From positions 1,736,001 through 1,800,000 of the forward strand of contig NZ_CP025804.1 of the NCBI RefSeq assembly GCF_003352085.1: a DNA stretch of 64,000 nucleotides. Direction: 5' to 3'. How positions within the stretch are numbered: position 1 is the stretch's first letter; every line of letters starts with the position of its first letter. The notes under the pieces were generated by a model. The model had not been told where the DNA came from, ran no database searches, and worked only from the letters and a program-made list of their open reading frames with translations. This DNA comes from Sulfitobacter sp. SK012. Its GTDB lineage: Bacteria > Pseudomonadota > Alphaproteobacteria > Rhodobacterales > Rhodobacteraceae. This document shows, piece after piece, positions 17,991-27,247 of this stretch. The position numbers were made by a program, and so were the translations under genes.

Positions 17991-19709
17991 TTATTGGATG
18001 CGGTACCAGTCTGCGATGTTCCACAGCTCGGAGTCCCATGTGTTCAGGATAACGCCGCCAAGAGTGACGGAGGCACCGGATACACGGCCACGGTCAACCA
18101 GCGGCACGATTGTCATCGTGTCACGTGTGATCATGTTATTGAGTTGCTTGGCAATGTCGCCACGCTTTGACAACTCACCTGTGCGCGACAATTCGTCGAG
18201 CAGCGCGTCATAGGCTGGATCACAGAAGCGGTTGATGTTTTCACCCTGCCATTGGCTGGATGGTTTTGGCTCGCCGCCACAACGGTAGGCCGACAGGTAT
18301 GCCTGTGGGTCTGTGCCGTCAAAGTTGTTGGCGTACATTTCAACATCTGCATAGAACTTCTGGAACGTGTCAGGCGAACCTGGGTCACCACCAAAGAAGA
18401 CAGACGCGTCAAGGTTGCGCAGTTCGACTTCGACGCCGATCTGGTTCCACCAGTCTTTGATCAGTGCTTGGAAATCCTGACGTACCGCGTTGGTAGACGT
18501 CTGGTAAAGGATCGCCAGCTTAACGCCGTCTTTGTCGCGTACGCCGTCGCCGTCGCTGTCAACCCAACCGGCTTCGTCCAAGAGTGCCTTGGCTCCGTCG
18601 AGGTCTTGGGTCAGGCATTCTTCGTTGTCGGACGCATAAAGTGCAGGGGCAGGGACCAGGTTACAGGTCGGACGGCCCGCTTGACCGTAGCCAACTTCGA
18701 CCAGCAAAGGGCGGTCGATCGCCATGGAAAGCGCTTTGCGCACGTTGAAGTCTGACAAGAAGGGGTGCGGATGCGCGATTGTTGCGCGTTCGCCTTCTGG
18801 CAGATCAGGTGACGGGTTTGTGAGGTTCATCTCAAGGCGCTCGACGAGTGTGCCGAATGCAGAGATTGGAACGCCTTTGCCGGCTTCAGCCATTTTGGCC
18901 AAAACATCGGGTGCCAGCTGCAGGTTCCAAGCGTAATCGTATTCACCGGTTTCCAGTACCGCACGACCCGCAGCAGTTGCGTCGCCACCACCTTTAAAGT
19001 TCACACTCGCGAACGCCGGCTTCATCGGGTCACGGTAGTTCGGGTTCGCTTCCATCTGGATTACGTCGTTTGGACGGAAATCGGTGACCATGAAGGGGCC
19101 GGTGCCGATTGGCATGAAGTTTGCATCTGTGCACTCAGGTGCTTTTGCACCGAGGCAATTTGCAAACTGTGCGGCCTGAATGATGGGGGACTGAGCACCC
19201 ATGAAAGGACCGTATGGGTTTGGCTTGGCATCTGAGAACGTGACTTTAACTGTCAGGTCATCAATTGCGTCTACCGCTGTCACGCCGTCAAATTTGGACG
19301 CCTGTGCGCAACCGCCTTCTGGGTGCATGCAGTATTCAGCAGTGAATTTTATGTCTGCTGACGTGACGGGCGTGCCGTCAGACCACAGCAATCCTTCTTG
19401 CAGCTTCCAGGTGATTGATTTGAGATCGGCGCTCACGCCACCGTTTTCAACGGTTGGAATTTCTGCTGCCAGATATGCAACCAGCGCGCCGGTTTCGTCA
19501 TAGCGGCCCAGCGGTTCGATCACGAGGCTCGCAGACTCGAGGTCTTTTGTGCCGCCTGAAAGGAAAGGGTTCAAGATCGACGGGGCTTGCCAATAAATAA
19601 TGTTAAGCTGGCCGTCGCGGCCGCGTTCTCCGGTATGGCCATCAGCAAATGCTGTGGGCGCAAAGGCAGTCATCGCGACCGCCCCCATCAGTAGGGTTCT
19701 AATTTTCAT
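17991..19709 (-). CDS. periplasmic peptide-type substrate-binding protein (SBP family 5)
   Basis: A 572-residue binding protein for the neighbouring ABC importer. The Sec signal is MKIRTLLMGAVAMTAFAPTAF with cleavage after ADG/AFA near residue 22. Family-5 stretches include TKDLESASLVIEPLGRYDET near the start, WKLQEGLLWSDGTPVTSADI (residues about 122-141) and FNVRKALSMAIDRPLLVEVG. The segment DSDGDGVRDKDGVKLAILYQ is the usual Ca-like loop of these proteins. GGAG precedes the ATG. The ligand (peptide, opine or other) cannot be told from sequence; the downstream hydrolase genes suggest acylated amino acids or peptides. Confidence 0.92.
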   Translation of the reverse strand: MKIRTLLMGAVAMTAFAPTAFADGHTGERGRDGQLNIIYWQAPSILNPFLSGGTKDLESASLVIEPLGRYDETGALVAYLAAEIPTVENGGVSADLKSITWKLQEGLLWSDGTPVTSADIKFTAEYCMHPEGGCAQASKFDGVTAVDAIDDLTVKVTFSDAKPNPYGPFMGAQSPIIQAAQFANCLGAKAPECTDANFMPIGTGPFMVTDFRPNDVIQMEANPNYRDPMKPAFASVNFKGGGDATAAGRAVLETGEYDYAWNLQLAPDVLAKMAEAGKGVPISAFGTLVERLEMNLTNPSPDLPEGERATIAHPHPFLSDFNVRKALSMAIDRPLLVEVGYGQAGRPTCNLVPAPALYASDNEECLTQDLDGAKALLDEAGWVDSDGDGVRDKDGVKLAILYQTSTNAVRQDFQALIKDWWNQIGVEVELRNLDASVFFGGDPGSPDTFQKFYADVEMYANNFDGTDPQAYLSAYRCGGEPKPSSQWQGENINRFCDPAYDALLDELSRTGELSKRGDIAKQLNNMITRDTMTIVPLVDRGRVSGASVTLGGVILNTWDSELWNIADWYRIQ

Positions 19710-20100
19710 AGCTTACTCCATGTTGGACACTCACGACGTGTCACTTTTCTTTCCGGGTCAGGCCCGTGGGTTTTTTTATCGACTGAAGGGTGTACCGGAA
19801 AAGTCGCAAACCGTGGTGATTTCCCACAAAATTCAGACAGTTGACCGATCGCCCCCAAAGCGCGTGCTCCCATCGAAACATTTCTGGCGGAAATTGCAAG
19901 CCTCGTGATGGTCGAACTGAAAATGGTTTGCTCGAATTCGGGCATTCGCCCGTAGTTTGGGCGGTTGCGCTATCAGGTTTACACGCGGTGTGTCTTAGGG
20001 CGTTTGGACGTGTGCGGCGTTGACGGGGTTTGACAGTGGCTGACGAATGGCCGTAGCGTCGTGAAAAACGCAGGTCTTTGCGTTGGGGGACAGGAACAAC
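19710..20100. promoter_or_regulatory. divergent promoter region of the ABC importer
   Basis: These 391 bases lie between the binding-protein gene (minus) and the ATPase gene (plus) and must carry both promoters. Near the ATPase side TTGACGGGGTTTGACAGTGG (about 20022-20041) offers -35-like hexamers, but no good -10 follows. A run of seven T at 19771-19777 is visible. I found no convincing palindrome, and the frames crossing the region on the minus strand look like shadows of the ATPase gene. Confidence 0.4.
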
Positions 20101-21933
20101 ATGCTGGATCAGCCATCTGCCGGGCCTATTGCCCAAATCAAGAGCCTTCGGGTCGAGTTTCAGACCAAGGACGGCCCTGTGGTGGGCGTAGAAGACGTCA
20201 GTTTCGATATAAACGCCGGCGAAACCGTCTGTGTTGTGGGCGAATCTGGGTCGGGTAAATCGGTATCTTCGCTGTCTTTGATGCGGTTGGTTGAATTCGG
20301 CGGGGGCCATATCGCGGGCGGGCAATTGCTGTTTGATCGCGGGGCGGAGGGCCAAGTTGATTTGGCCCAAACCGGTTCTGATTTGATGCGTACGATCCGT
20401 GGCAATGAGATCGGGATGATCTTTCAGGAACCAATGACGGCGCTGAACCCTGTTTTCACAATTGGACGTCAGCTGACCGAAGGTTTGCGCCTCCACAAAG
20501 GCATGAGTAAGTCCGAAGCCGAAGCCCGCGCGCTGGAGCTGATGAAGCAAGTGCGAATTCCTGAGCCGGAGCGGCGTTTGCAGCAATACCCACACGAGCT
20601 GTCGGGCGGGATGCGCCAGCGTGTGGTAATCGCGATGGCACTCGCCTGCGAGCCGCGTTTGTTGATCGCGGATGAACCCACAACGGCCCTTGATGTGACC
20701 ATTCAGGCTGAGATCCTTGCCTTGATGGACCGCCTTAAGCGCGAGACGGGCACAGCCGTGATGTTCATCACCCACGACATGGCCGTGGTCGCGCAAATGG
20801 CTGACCGCGTGGTGGTCATGTTCCGTGGCAACAAAGTGGAAGAAGGCACGGTAGAACAGATATTTGAGAACCCGCAGCACCCCTACACCAAGGCGCTGCT
20901 GGCGGCGGTGCCAAAGCTGGGCGAGATGTCGGGCAAGGCCAACCCTGAGCCCATGAAATTGCTGGGCGACGAAGATAAACCTATCGTGCCGATCACGGGC
21001 ACTGATGAAGTTCTGTTGCGGGTCAAAGGCCTAACTACGCGTTTTCCAGTTCTGGGTGGTTTCTTACGCCGTACGGTAGCGAATGTTCACGCGGTTGAGG
21101 ATTTGTCGTTTGAGATCAACAAGGGGCAAACGTTGAGCCTTGTGGGGGAGAGCGGGTGCGGTAAATCGACAGCCGGTCGTTCGATCCTGCGGCTGGTTGA
21201 GCCGATGGCCGGTGAAATCGACATAGACGGCAAGAATATCATGGCGCTGAACCAGAGCGAATTGCGCATGGCACGCCTTGATATGCAGATGATTTTCCAA
21301 GACCCCTTTGCCTCGCTCAACCCGCAGATGGGGTTGGCCGATCAAGTCGCCGAGCCGATCCATAACTTTGGTACGCTCAAAGGTGCTGCCGTCAGTGAAC
21401 GCGTTGAGATGCTGTTTGACCGGGTCGAGTTGCCGCGCAGCTTTATGCGGCGCTTCCCTCATGAGCTGTCGGGTGGACAACGCCAAAGGGTTGCGATTGC
21501 CCGCGCGCTGGCGCTGAACCCAAAACTGATCATCGCAGATGAAGCGGTATCAGCGCTGGACGTGTCGGTGCAGGCGCAGGTCCTTAACTTAATGCTAGAG
21601 CTGCAAGCAGAACTTGGTCTGTCGTTCTTGTTTATCAGTCACGATATGGCCGTGGTGGAACGCGTTAGCCATTACGTAGGTGTGATGTATCTGGGCCGGA
21701 TTGTTGAGTTGGGGCCGCGGTCAATGGTGTTTGAGAACCCGCAACACCCCTATACGCAGGCGTTGATGAAGGCGGTACCGATCGCCGATCCGCGCCGTCG
21801 CAAAGATGAGCGGGACCTTAACTTTAAACCGATCCCGTCGCCCATCCACCCTGCAAGCTATGAGGCCGAACCGTCGGTCTATAGAGAGGTTGCACCGGGC
21901 CATAAGGTGCTGATCACCGACAGCGGATACTAA
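20101..21933 (+). CDS. fused double ATPase of the peptide-type ABC importer (DppD-DppF fusion)
   Basis: A 610-residue protein with two complete ABC ATPase domains, equivalent to DppD plus DppF in one chain. Domain 1 shows Walker A GESGSGKS, signature LSGGMRQRV and Walker B LLIADEPTTALD. Domain 2 shows GESGCGKST, LSGGQRQRV and LIIADEAVSALD, where Ala replaces the usual Pro after the catalytic Glu. Each domain ends with the oligopeptide-type NPQHPYTKALL/NPQHPYTQALM tail. It energises the permeases encoded divergently at 15.8-17.9 kb. The ATG at 20101 is preceded by AGGA. The VOC and hydrolase genes follow closely, forming a probable operon. Confidence 0.94.
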   Translation: MLDQPSAGPIAQIKSLRVEFQTKDGPVVGVEDVSFDINAGETVCVVGESGSGKSVSSLSLMRLVEFGGGHIAGGQLLFDRGAEGQVDLAQTGSDLMRTIRGNEIGMIFQEPMTALNPVFTIGRQLTEGLRLHKGMSKSEAEARALELMKQVRIPEPERRLQQYPHELSGGMRQRVVIAMALACEPRLLIADEPTTALDVTIQAEILALMDRLKRETGTAVMFITHDMAVVAQMADRVVVMFRGNKVEEGTVEQIFENPQHPYTKALLAAVPKLGEMSGKANPEPMKLLGDEDKPIVPITGTDEVLLRVKGLTTRFPVLGGFLRRTVANVHAVEDLSFEINKGQTLSLVGESGCGKSTAGRSILRLVEPMAGEIDIDGKNIMALNQSELRMARLDMQMIFQDPFASLNPQMGLADQVAEPIHNFGTLKGAAVSERVEMLFDRVELPRSFMRRFPHELSGGQRQRVAIARALALNPKLIIADEAVSALDVSVQAQVLNLMLELQAELGLSFLFISHDMAVVERVSHYVGVMYLGRIVELGPRSMVFENPQHPYTQALMKAVPIADPRRRKDERDLNFKPIPSPIHPASYEAEPSVYREVAPGHKVLITDSGY

Positions 21934-21947
21934 GGTGCACGTGGCGC

Positions 21948-22325
21948 ATGAAGCTGACACAGATCACTCCGTTTGTTCCGTGCACATCTTTGGATCGGCA
22001 AATTAAATTCTACCGGGATGTTCTTGGCTTTGTTGTTGGGTTTCAGGCAGAAAACTATGGTTATTTGAAACGGGATGATGCGGCTCTCAGGTTGGTCGAG
22101 GTATCACCTAGCGTTGATTTGACTAATCCTGAGCGACGGGGATCATTCTATATCGACGTTGTCGAGATCGATGCGCTATATGCATCGCTTAAGCCCGCTT
22201 TGGATGAATTGCCCGTGCGGCGGGTTCGAGCACCTTTTAATCAGGACTACGGCCAGCGGGAATTCCATGTGGCCGATGAGGACTGCACACTTGTGTTTTT
22301 TGGAGAGGCTTTGACGACATCATGA
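21948..22325 (+). CDS. VOC (glyoxalase/bleomycin-resistance) family protein
   Basis: A 125-residue vicinal-oxygen-chelate protein with two beta-alpha-beta-beta-beta modules. It opens ITPFVPCTSLDRQIKFYRDV, a typical first module, and ends REFHVADEDCTLVFFGE, where Glu and His are metal-ligand candidates. It resembles the bleomycin-resistance branch, but most such genes encode unassigned lyases, isomerases or binding proteins. It lies 14 bases after the ATPase gene and overlaps the ArgE-like gene by four bases (ATGA), so it belongs to the transporter/hydrolase operon. The substrate is unknown. Confidence 0.85.
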   Translation: MKLTQITPFVPCTSLDRQIKFYRDVLGFVVGFQAENYGYLKRDDAALRLVEVSPSVDLTNPERRGSFYIDVVEIDALYASLKPALDELPVRRVRAPFNQDYGQREFHVADEDCTLVFFGEALTTS

Positions 22326-23485
22326 CGGACAGATTGAGCCCTTTGGCGTTGATGGAAAAGCTCATCAACTTTCCGACCGTATCGCGCGATACAAACATTC
22401 CGCTGATCGATTGGGTGGCGGAATACCTCGAGAGCCACGGCATCGCATCGCATCGATATGTGGACCCAGATCAACCGAAACATGCGCTTTTTGCCCATGT
22501 TGGCCCTGATCAAGAGGGTGCGATTGTTCTGTCAGGTCATACTGACGTGGTCCCGATTGATGGCCAGCCGTGGGAAAGCGATCCGTTCACCGTGGTTGAA
22601 AAAGAGGGCCGCTATTACGGGCGCGGCACCTGCGACATGAAAGGCTTTGACGCGTTGGCACTTTGGGCGCTGGTCGAGGCACATTATGCTGGCGTCAAAC
22701 GCCCACTGCAGATTGCTTTTAGTTTTGATGAAGAGATCGGATGTACCGGCGCGCCGCCGATGATCGCCGCGATGCAAGGCGTGGTGCCCAAGGGTTCTGC
22801 CGTAATCGTGGGTGAGCCATCAAACATGCAAGCTGTAACGGGCCACAAAGGTGGGACAGGGTTTGATACGCATGTGGTCGGCTTTGAAGTCCACAGCTCG
22901 ATGCTGCACAAAGGCGTCAATGCGATCATGTCCGGTGCCAAGCTGATTGAGTGGGCCAATGAGATGAACACCGCCAATATGGCCATGAAGCCAAACGATA
23001 TCGCTGCAATGTTCGACCCACCTTTTACCACCGTGCACGTGGGCATGATTGAGGGCGGCACAGCGCATAACATCACCGCCAAAGATTGCCGCTTTGCCTT
23101 GGATTTCCGCGTCGTACCGGGCGAAGACAAGGATAAATGGGGTGCTGCATACCTGAAAAAGGTCGCTGAAGTTGAAAAGCAGATGAAGTCTGTTGTGCCC
23201 GGGACCCGCATCGATGTGACGCCGCGCTTTGACGTGCCTGCCTTGCAGCCCGAAAACGATGGGGCTGCGGAAATGATTGTTCGTCAAATCACTGGCGATA
23301 ATGCCAGCCATAAGGTTAGTTACGGCACCGAAGCGGGCCAATTTCAGGACGCCGGGTATTCTGCCGTTATCTGTGGGCCGGGTGACATCGCGCAGGCCCA
23401 TCAACCCAATGAGTTCATTGAGATTTCGCAGTTTGATGCAGGCCATGAATTCATGCGCAAGCTTGTCGCAAAACTGGCGGAGTAA
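22322..23485 (+). CDS. argE: acetylornithine deacetylase-like M20 peptidase
   Basis: A 387-residue dinuclear zinc hydrolase of the M20A/ArgE family, which removes the acetyl group from N-acetyl-L-ornithine or related N-acyl amino acids. The first metal His-Asp pair is in VLSGHTDVVPIDG and the bridging Asp in YGRGTCDMKG. EE follows in AFSFDEEIGCTGA, and the dimerisation domain covers about residues 175-285. It is coupled by ATGA to the VOC gene. Because it sits in a transport/catabolic operon and not with arginine biosynthesis genes, it may act on an imported N-acyl compound rather than in arginine synthesis. Confidence 0.85.
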   Translation: MTDRLSPLALMEKLINFPTVSRDTNIPLIDWVAEYLESHGIASHRYVDPDQPKHALFAHVGPDQEGAIVLSGHTDVVPIDGQPWESDPFTVVEKEGRYYGRGTCDMKGFDALALWALVEAHYAGVKRPLQIAFSFDEEIGCTGAPPMIAAMQGVVPKGSAVIVGEPSNMQAVTGHKGGTGFDTHVVGFEVHSSMLHKGVNAIMSGAKLIEWANEMNTANMAMKPNDIAAMFDPPFTTVHVGMIEGGTAHNITAKDCRFALDFRVVPGEDKDKWGAAYLKKVAEVEKQMKSVVPGTRIDVTPRFDVPALQPENDGAAEMIVRQITGDNASHKVSYGTEAGQFQDAGYSAVICGPGDIAQAHQPNEFIEISQFDAGHEFMRKLVAKLAE

Positions 23486-23509
23486 CGTGATGAATTGGGC
23501 GGTGTGCTG

Positions 23510-24850
23510 ATGGCATTTCCGATCACGGACAATACGCCGATATCCTATCCGGGTCCCCACGGGGACGCGGCGGATGTCGTGGTGATTGGTGGCGGGGTGA
23601 TTGGCGTCTGCACGGCGCTCTATCTGGCCCGCGAAGGTCAACGCGTTATTTTGTTAGAAAAGGGTCGAATTGCAGGCGAACAATCGAGCCGCAATTGGGG
23701 CTGGATACGCCAGCAGGGCCGCGACCCGCATGAGCTGCCGATCATGACCGAGGCGCGCCGGTTGTGGCAAGAATTGGCACGTGAGACCAACCAGGACATC
23801 GGGTTGCGCCAGGCTGGCATTACTTATTTGGCGAAAACGGACAAAGAGATGGCAGGCTACGCCGCTTGGTTGCCGCACGCGCAAGCGAATGGTTTGGATT
23901 CAAAGCTACTGTCTGCGCGCGAAGTTGCCGCGATGTATCCAGATATGCAGCGCTCTTATTCTGGGGCGATGGTGACGCCGTCTGACATGCGAGCTGAGCC
24001 TTGGGTCGCGGTGCCGGCACTTGCAGGGATTGCGGCGCGCGAGGGCGTGCAAATAGTCGAAGGTTGTGCCGTGCGCACGCTGGATATTGTGGGTGGCAAA
24101 GTAACTGGAGTGGTGACGGAAACCGGGCCAATTGCTGCACCGCGTGTCGTGTTGGCAGGGGGCGCGTGGTCGGCGTTGTTCTTGCGCAATCATGGTATCT
24201 CGATGCCGCAGCTTTCGGTGCGCGAGAATGTCGCGGCGACCCATGCTTTGCCTGAGATTTCTGAAGGTGCGGCGGCGGACCGCAAGGTAGCCTTTCGACG
24301 CCGCGCTGATGGAGGTTACACACTGGCTCCACCGGGCGCACCGGAGCTGTTTATCGGTCCCGATGCCGTGCGCGCCTTGCCAAAATACCTGCCGCAATTA
24401 ATCGCGAACCCCATGGGGCAACGTCTGCTCCCGTTCGCCCCGCGCGGCTTTCCTGATGGCTGGGGGACCGCGCGACGTTGGGGGGCAGGCGATGCGACAC
24501 CATTTGAGCGGATGCGCATCCTTAATCCCGCACCAAACGCGCGCAAGATCGCCCGACTTGTGCGTGATTTTGCCGATATGTTTCCTTCGTTGCCGCCGGT
24601 CAAGCTAAAGGCCTCTTGGGCTGGTATGATCGACACAATGCCCGACATCGTACCTGTCTTAGACCATGCTCCTATCGAAGGGTTGGTGATTGGCACAGGG
24701 ATGAGTGGGCATGGATTTGGCATCGGACCGGGAATGGGTCGGGTGCTGTCTGCCCTCGCGATGGGGCGTGATCCGGGCTATGATTTGGGGCGCTTTCGGT
24801 TTGACCGATTCACCGATGGCACAAAGATGGATCTGGGTCCCAACGTCTGA
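23510..24850 (+). CDS. FAD-dependent amino acid oxidoreductase (DAO family)
   Basis: A 446-residue DAO-fold flavoprotein (glycine oxidase/D-amino acid dehydrogenase group). The ADP-binding motif is VVVIGGGVIGVCTALYLARE near residues 24-43, followed by EKGRIAGEQSSRNWGWIRQQ, typical of a branch of alphaproteobacterial FAD-dependent oxidoreductases. The C-terminal IEGLVIGTGMSGHGFGIGPG binds FAD. Its likely reaction is oxidative removal of an amino group, producing a keto acid and ammonia; the electron acceptor is unknown. The start at 23510 is preferred over a TTG at 23495, as it leaves a short N-terminus before the Rossmann fold. Neighbours suggest catabolism of imported nitrogen compounds. Confidence 0.87.
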   Translation: MAFPITDNTPISYPGPHGDAADVVVIGGGVIGVCTALYLAREGQRVILLEKGRIAGEQSSRNWGWIRQQGRDPHELPIMTEARRLWQELARETNQDIGLRQAGITYLAKTDKEMAGYAAWLPHAQANGLDSKLLSAREVAAMYPDMQRSYSGAMVTPSDMRAEPWVAVPALAGIAAREGVQIVEGCAVRTLDIVGGKVTGVVTETGPIAAPRVVLAGGAWSALFLRNHGISMPQLSVRENVAATHALPEISEGAAADRKVAFRRRADGGYTLAPPGAPELFIGPDAVRALPKYLPQLIANPMGQRLLPFAPRGFPDGWGTARRWGAGDATPFERMRILNPAPNARKIARLVRDFADMFPSLPPVKLKASWAGMIDTMPDIVPVLDHAPIEGLVIGTGMSGHGFGIGPGMGRVLSALAMGRDPGYDLGRFRFDRFTDGTKMDLGPNV

Positions 24851-24876
24851 ACCCAGCTAATCAAGGAACAACATTT

Positions 24877-26043
24877 ATGCCGATCAAGAACCGCTTTGCC
24901 GAAACCCATGCCGAAATCACCGGCTGGCGGCGCTATTTGCATCAGCACCCTGAATTGGGGTTCGACGTGCATCAAACAGCCGCATTTGTTGCTGAAAAGC
25001 TGCGTGGTTTTGGCGTCGAAGACATCACCATGGGAGTCGGGCAGTCCGGCGTCGTCGCCGTGATCAAAGGCCGCACGGACACCAAGGGGCGCGTTGTGGG
25101 GCTGCGTGCCGATATGGACGCGTTGCCAATTCTAGAGGCCACGGGGCTTGAGCATGCTTCCACTGTGCCCGGAAAAATGCACGCCTGCGGACATGACGGT
25201 CACACCGCGATGTTGCTAGGCGCGGCGCAGTATTTGGCTGAGACCCGCAATTTTGACGGCACTGCCGTGATGATATTTCAGCCCGCCGAAGAAGGTGGCG
25301 GTGGTGGCGACGAAATGGTGAAGGACGGGTTGATGGACCGTTGGGGCATTCAAGAAGTCTACGGGCTTCATAATATGCCCGGCCATCCGGTTGGTGAATT
25401 TGCGATCCGTGAAGGAGCGCTTTTGGCCGCGACGGATCAGTTTGACATCGAGATTGAGGGCAAAGGGGGCCATGCAGCCGCGCCACATGAGGCGATCGAT
25501 AGCAATCTGGCGGCCGCCCATGTGATGGTTGCGCTGCAATCCATCGCCAGCCGCATTGTGGACCCGATCAAGCAGGTTGTTGTTTCCGTCTGCACCTTGC
25601 GCAGCGATACCGACAGCTACAACGTGTTGCCGCAAAAAGTTCTCATGCGCGGCACCGTTCGCACGCTTGATGCAGGTATTCGTGATCTTGCCGAAGAACG
25701 TCTGCACGAGATTGTCACGCATACCACAATGGCCCATGGCTGTACCGCGCATATTAGCTATGATCGGGGCTATCCGATTACAGTGAACAACCCTGAGAAT
25801 ACCGTGATGGCCGCTGATGCTGCCGAAAAGGTCACACCGGGTGTAGACCGCGACACGCCACCCATCATGGCGGGCGAAGATTTCAGCTATATGTTAAATG
25901 TACGGCCCGGTGCGTATATCATGCTTGGCAATGGCGATGGCCCGACGGTACATCACCCTATGTATGATTTTAACGATGATGCAATACCTGCGGGATGCTC
26001 GTGGTTCGCTGAAATGGTCGAAACCCGAATGCCTGCGAGCTAA
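24877..26043 (+). CDS. M20D amidohydrolase (hippurate/N-acyl-amino-acid hydrolase), copy 1
   Basis: A 388-residue metal amidohydrolase that cleaves N-acylated amino acids. M20D hallmarks: WRRYLHQHPELGFDVHQTA at the start, GLRADMDALPI, the metal-binding HACGHDGHTAMLLGAAQYLA, FQPAEEGGGGG and GLHNMPGHPVG, with the last His/Glu ligands near MAGEDFSYML. AAGGA precedes the ATG. The next gene encodes a close paralog in the same order, pointing to tandem duplication. It is the penultimate gene of the transporter/hydrolase operon; the natural acyl substrate is unknown. Confidence 0.9.
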   Translation: MPIKNRFAETHAEITGWRRYLHQHPELGFDVHQTAAFVAEKLRGFGVEDITMGVGQSGVVAVIKGRTDTKGRVVGLRADMDALPILEATGLEHASTVPGKMHACGHDGHTAMLLGAAQYLAETRNFDGTAVMIFQPAEEGGGGGDEMVKDGLMDRWGIQEVYGLHNMPGHPVGEFAIREGALLAATDQFDIEIEGKGGHAAAPHEAIDSNLAAAHVMVALQSIASRIVDPIKQVVVSVCTLRSDTDSYNVLPQKVLMRGTVRTLDAGIRDLAEERLHEIVTHTTMAHGCTAHISYDRGYPITVNNPENTVMAADAAEKVTPGVDRDTPPIMAGEDFSYMLNVRPGAYIMLGNGDGPTVHHPMYDFNDDAIPAGCSWFAEMVETRMPAS

Positions 26044-26086
26044 CCGTAGCCCACCAATACATAAATTCCTGTCAGGAGACAGCCTC

Positions 26087-27247
26087 ATGCCCGTCAAGAA
26101 CCGCTTTGCCGAACTGCACGACGACATCACCGCGTGGCGCCGCGACATTCATACACATCCAGAGATTTTGTTTGAGACGCACCGCACTTCTGCGCTGGTC
26201 GCGGAAAAGCTGCGTGCTTTTGGCTGTGATGAAGTGGTGGAGGGCATCGGACGCACCGGCGTCGTGGGTGTGATCAAGGGCAATACAACCGCATCGGGCA
26301 AGGTGATCGGGTTGCGGGCGGACATGGACGCCTTGCCGATCAACGAAGAAACAGGTGTGGAATACGCCTCGCAGACGCCGGACGCGATGCATGCATGTGG
26401 CCATGACGGGCACACCGCGATGTTGCTGGGTGCAGCGCAATATCTGGCTGAGACACGCAATTTTGACGGAACTGTTGTGGTGATCTTTCAGCCCGCCGAA
26501 GAGGGTGGTGGTGGCGGCAAGGAGATGTGCGACGATGGCATGATGGACCGCTGGAGCATTCAAGAAGTGTACGGCATGCACAATTGGCCCGGTATGCCTG
26601 TTGGCAGCTTTGGTATCCGGTCGGGCCCCTTTTTCGCCGCGACGGACCTTTTGGAAATCGAAGTCGAAGGTCGTGGGGGCCACGCGGCCAAGCCACACGA
26701 GACCATTGATACCACGGTTGTTTCAGCACATATCGTCACAGCACTGCAGACCATCGTCAGTCGCAATGCTGATCCCATCGGCAATATTGTGGTGTCGATC
26801 ACGTCCTTAGAGACGTCTTCGAAAGCGTTTAATGTGATCCCGCAAAAAGTGCAGATGAACGGTACCGTCCGCACGCTGTCGAATGATCTGCGCGATCTGG
26901 CGGAAAAACGTGTGGTCGAGATTTGCGAAGGGATTGCTGGCAGCTTCGGGGCGACGGCGAAGGTCAAATACACCCGCAACTATCCGGTGATGGCCAATCA
27001 CGACGAACAGACTGCCTTTGCGGCGGACGTAGCGCGGTCTGTTTCGGGCGCTTGTGAAGAGGCACCGTTGGTTATGGGCGGCGAAGATTTTGCCTTTATG
27101 CTCGAGGCGCGTCCGGGTGCATATATCCTAGTGGGTAATGGCGATACTGCGAATGTTCACCACCCCAAATATAACTTCAACGATGATGCGATTCCAGCAG
27201 GGTGCAGCTGGTGGGCAGGCCTTGCCGAACAACGGATGCCGATCTAA
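26087..27247 (+). CDS. M20D amidohydrolase (hippurate/N-acyl-amino-acid hydrolase), copy 2
   Basis: A 386-residue paralog of the preceding gene sharing MPVKNRFAE at the start (MPIKNRFAE in copy 1), HACGHDGHTAMLLGAAQYLA, FQPAEEGGGGG and NFNDDAIPAGCSWW near the end. Differences cluster in the lid domain and substrate region, so the two enzymes may prefer different acyl or amino acid parts. The ATG at 26087 has AGGAG eight bases before it; the frame is open further up inside copy 1 but without support. The gene ends by overlapping the convergent glycosyltransferase gene by four bases (CTAA holds both stops). Confidence 0.9.
   Translation: MPVKNRFAELHDDITAWRRDIHTHPEILFETHRTSALVAEKLRAFGCDEVVEGIGRTGVVGVIKGNTTASGKVIGLRADMDALPINEETGVEYASQTPDAMHACGHDGHTAMLLGAAQYLAETRNFDGTVVVIFQPAEEGGGGGKEMCDDGMMDRWSIQEVYGMHNWPGMPVGSFGIRSGPFFAATDLLEIEVEGRGGHAAKPHETIDTTVVSAHIVTALQTIVSRNADPIGNIVVSITSLETSSKAFNVIPQKVQMNGTVRTLSNDLRDLAEKRVVEICEGIAGSFGATAKVKYTRNYPVMANHDEQTAFAADVARSVSGACEEAPLVMGGEDFAFMLEARPGAYILVGNGDTANVHHPKYNFNDDAIPAGCSWWAGLAEQRMPI

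Noticed and set aside
19741..20880. A 379-codon minus-strand frame
   Set aside because: It lies antisense to the ATPase gene and the intergenic region; composition is His/Arg/Gln-rich and no motifs are recognisable.
22820..23641. A 273-codon minus-strand frame
   Set aside because: Shadow of the ArgE-like gene, with no protein family features.
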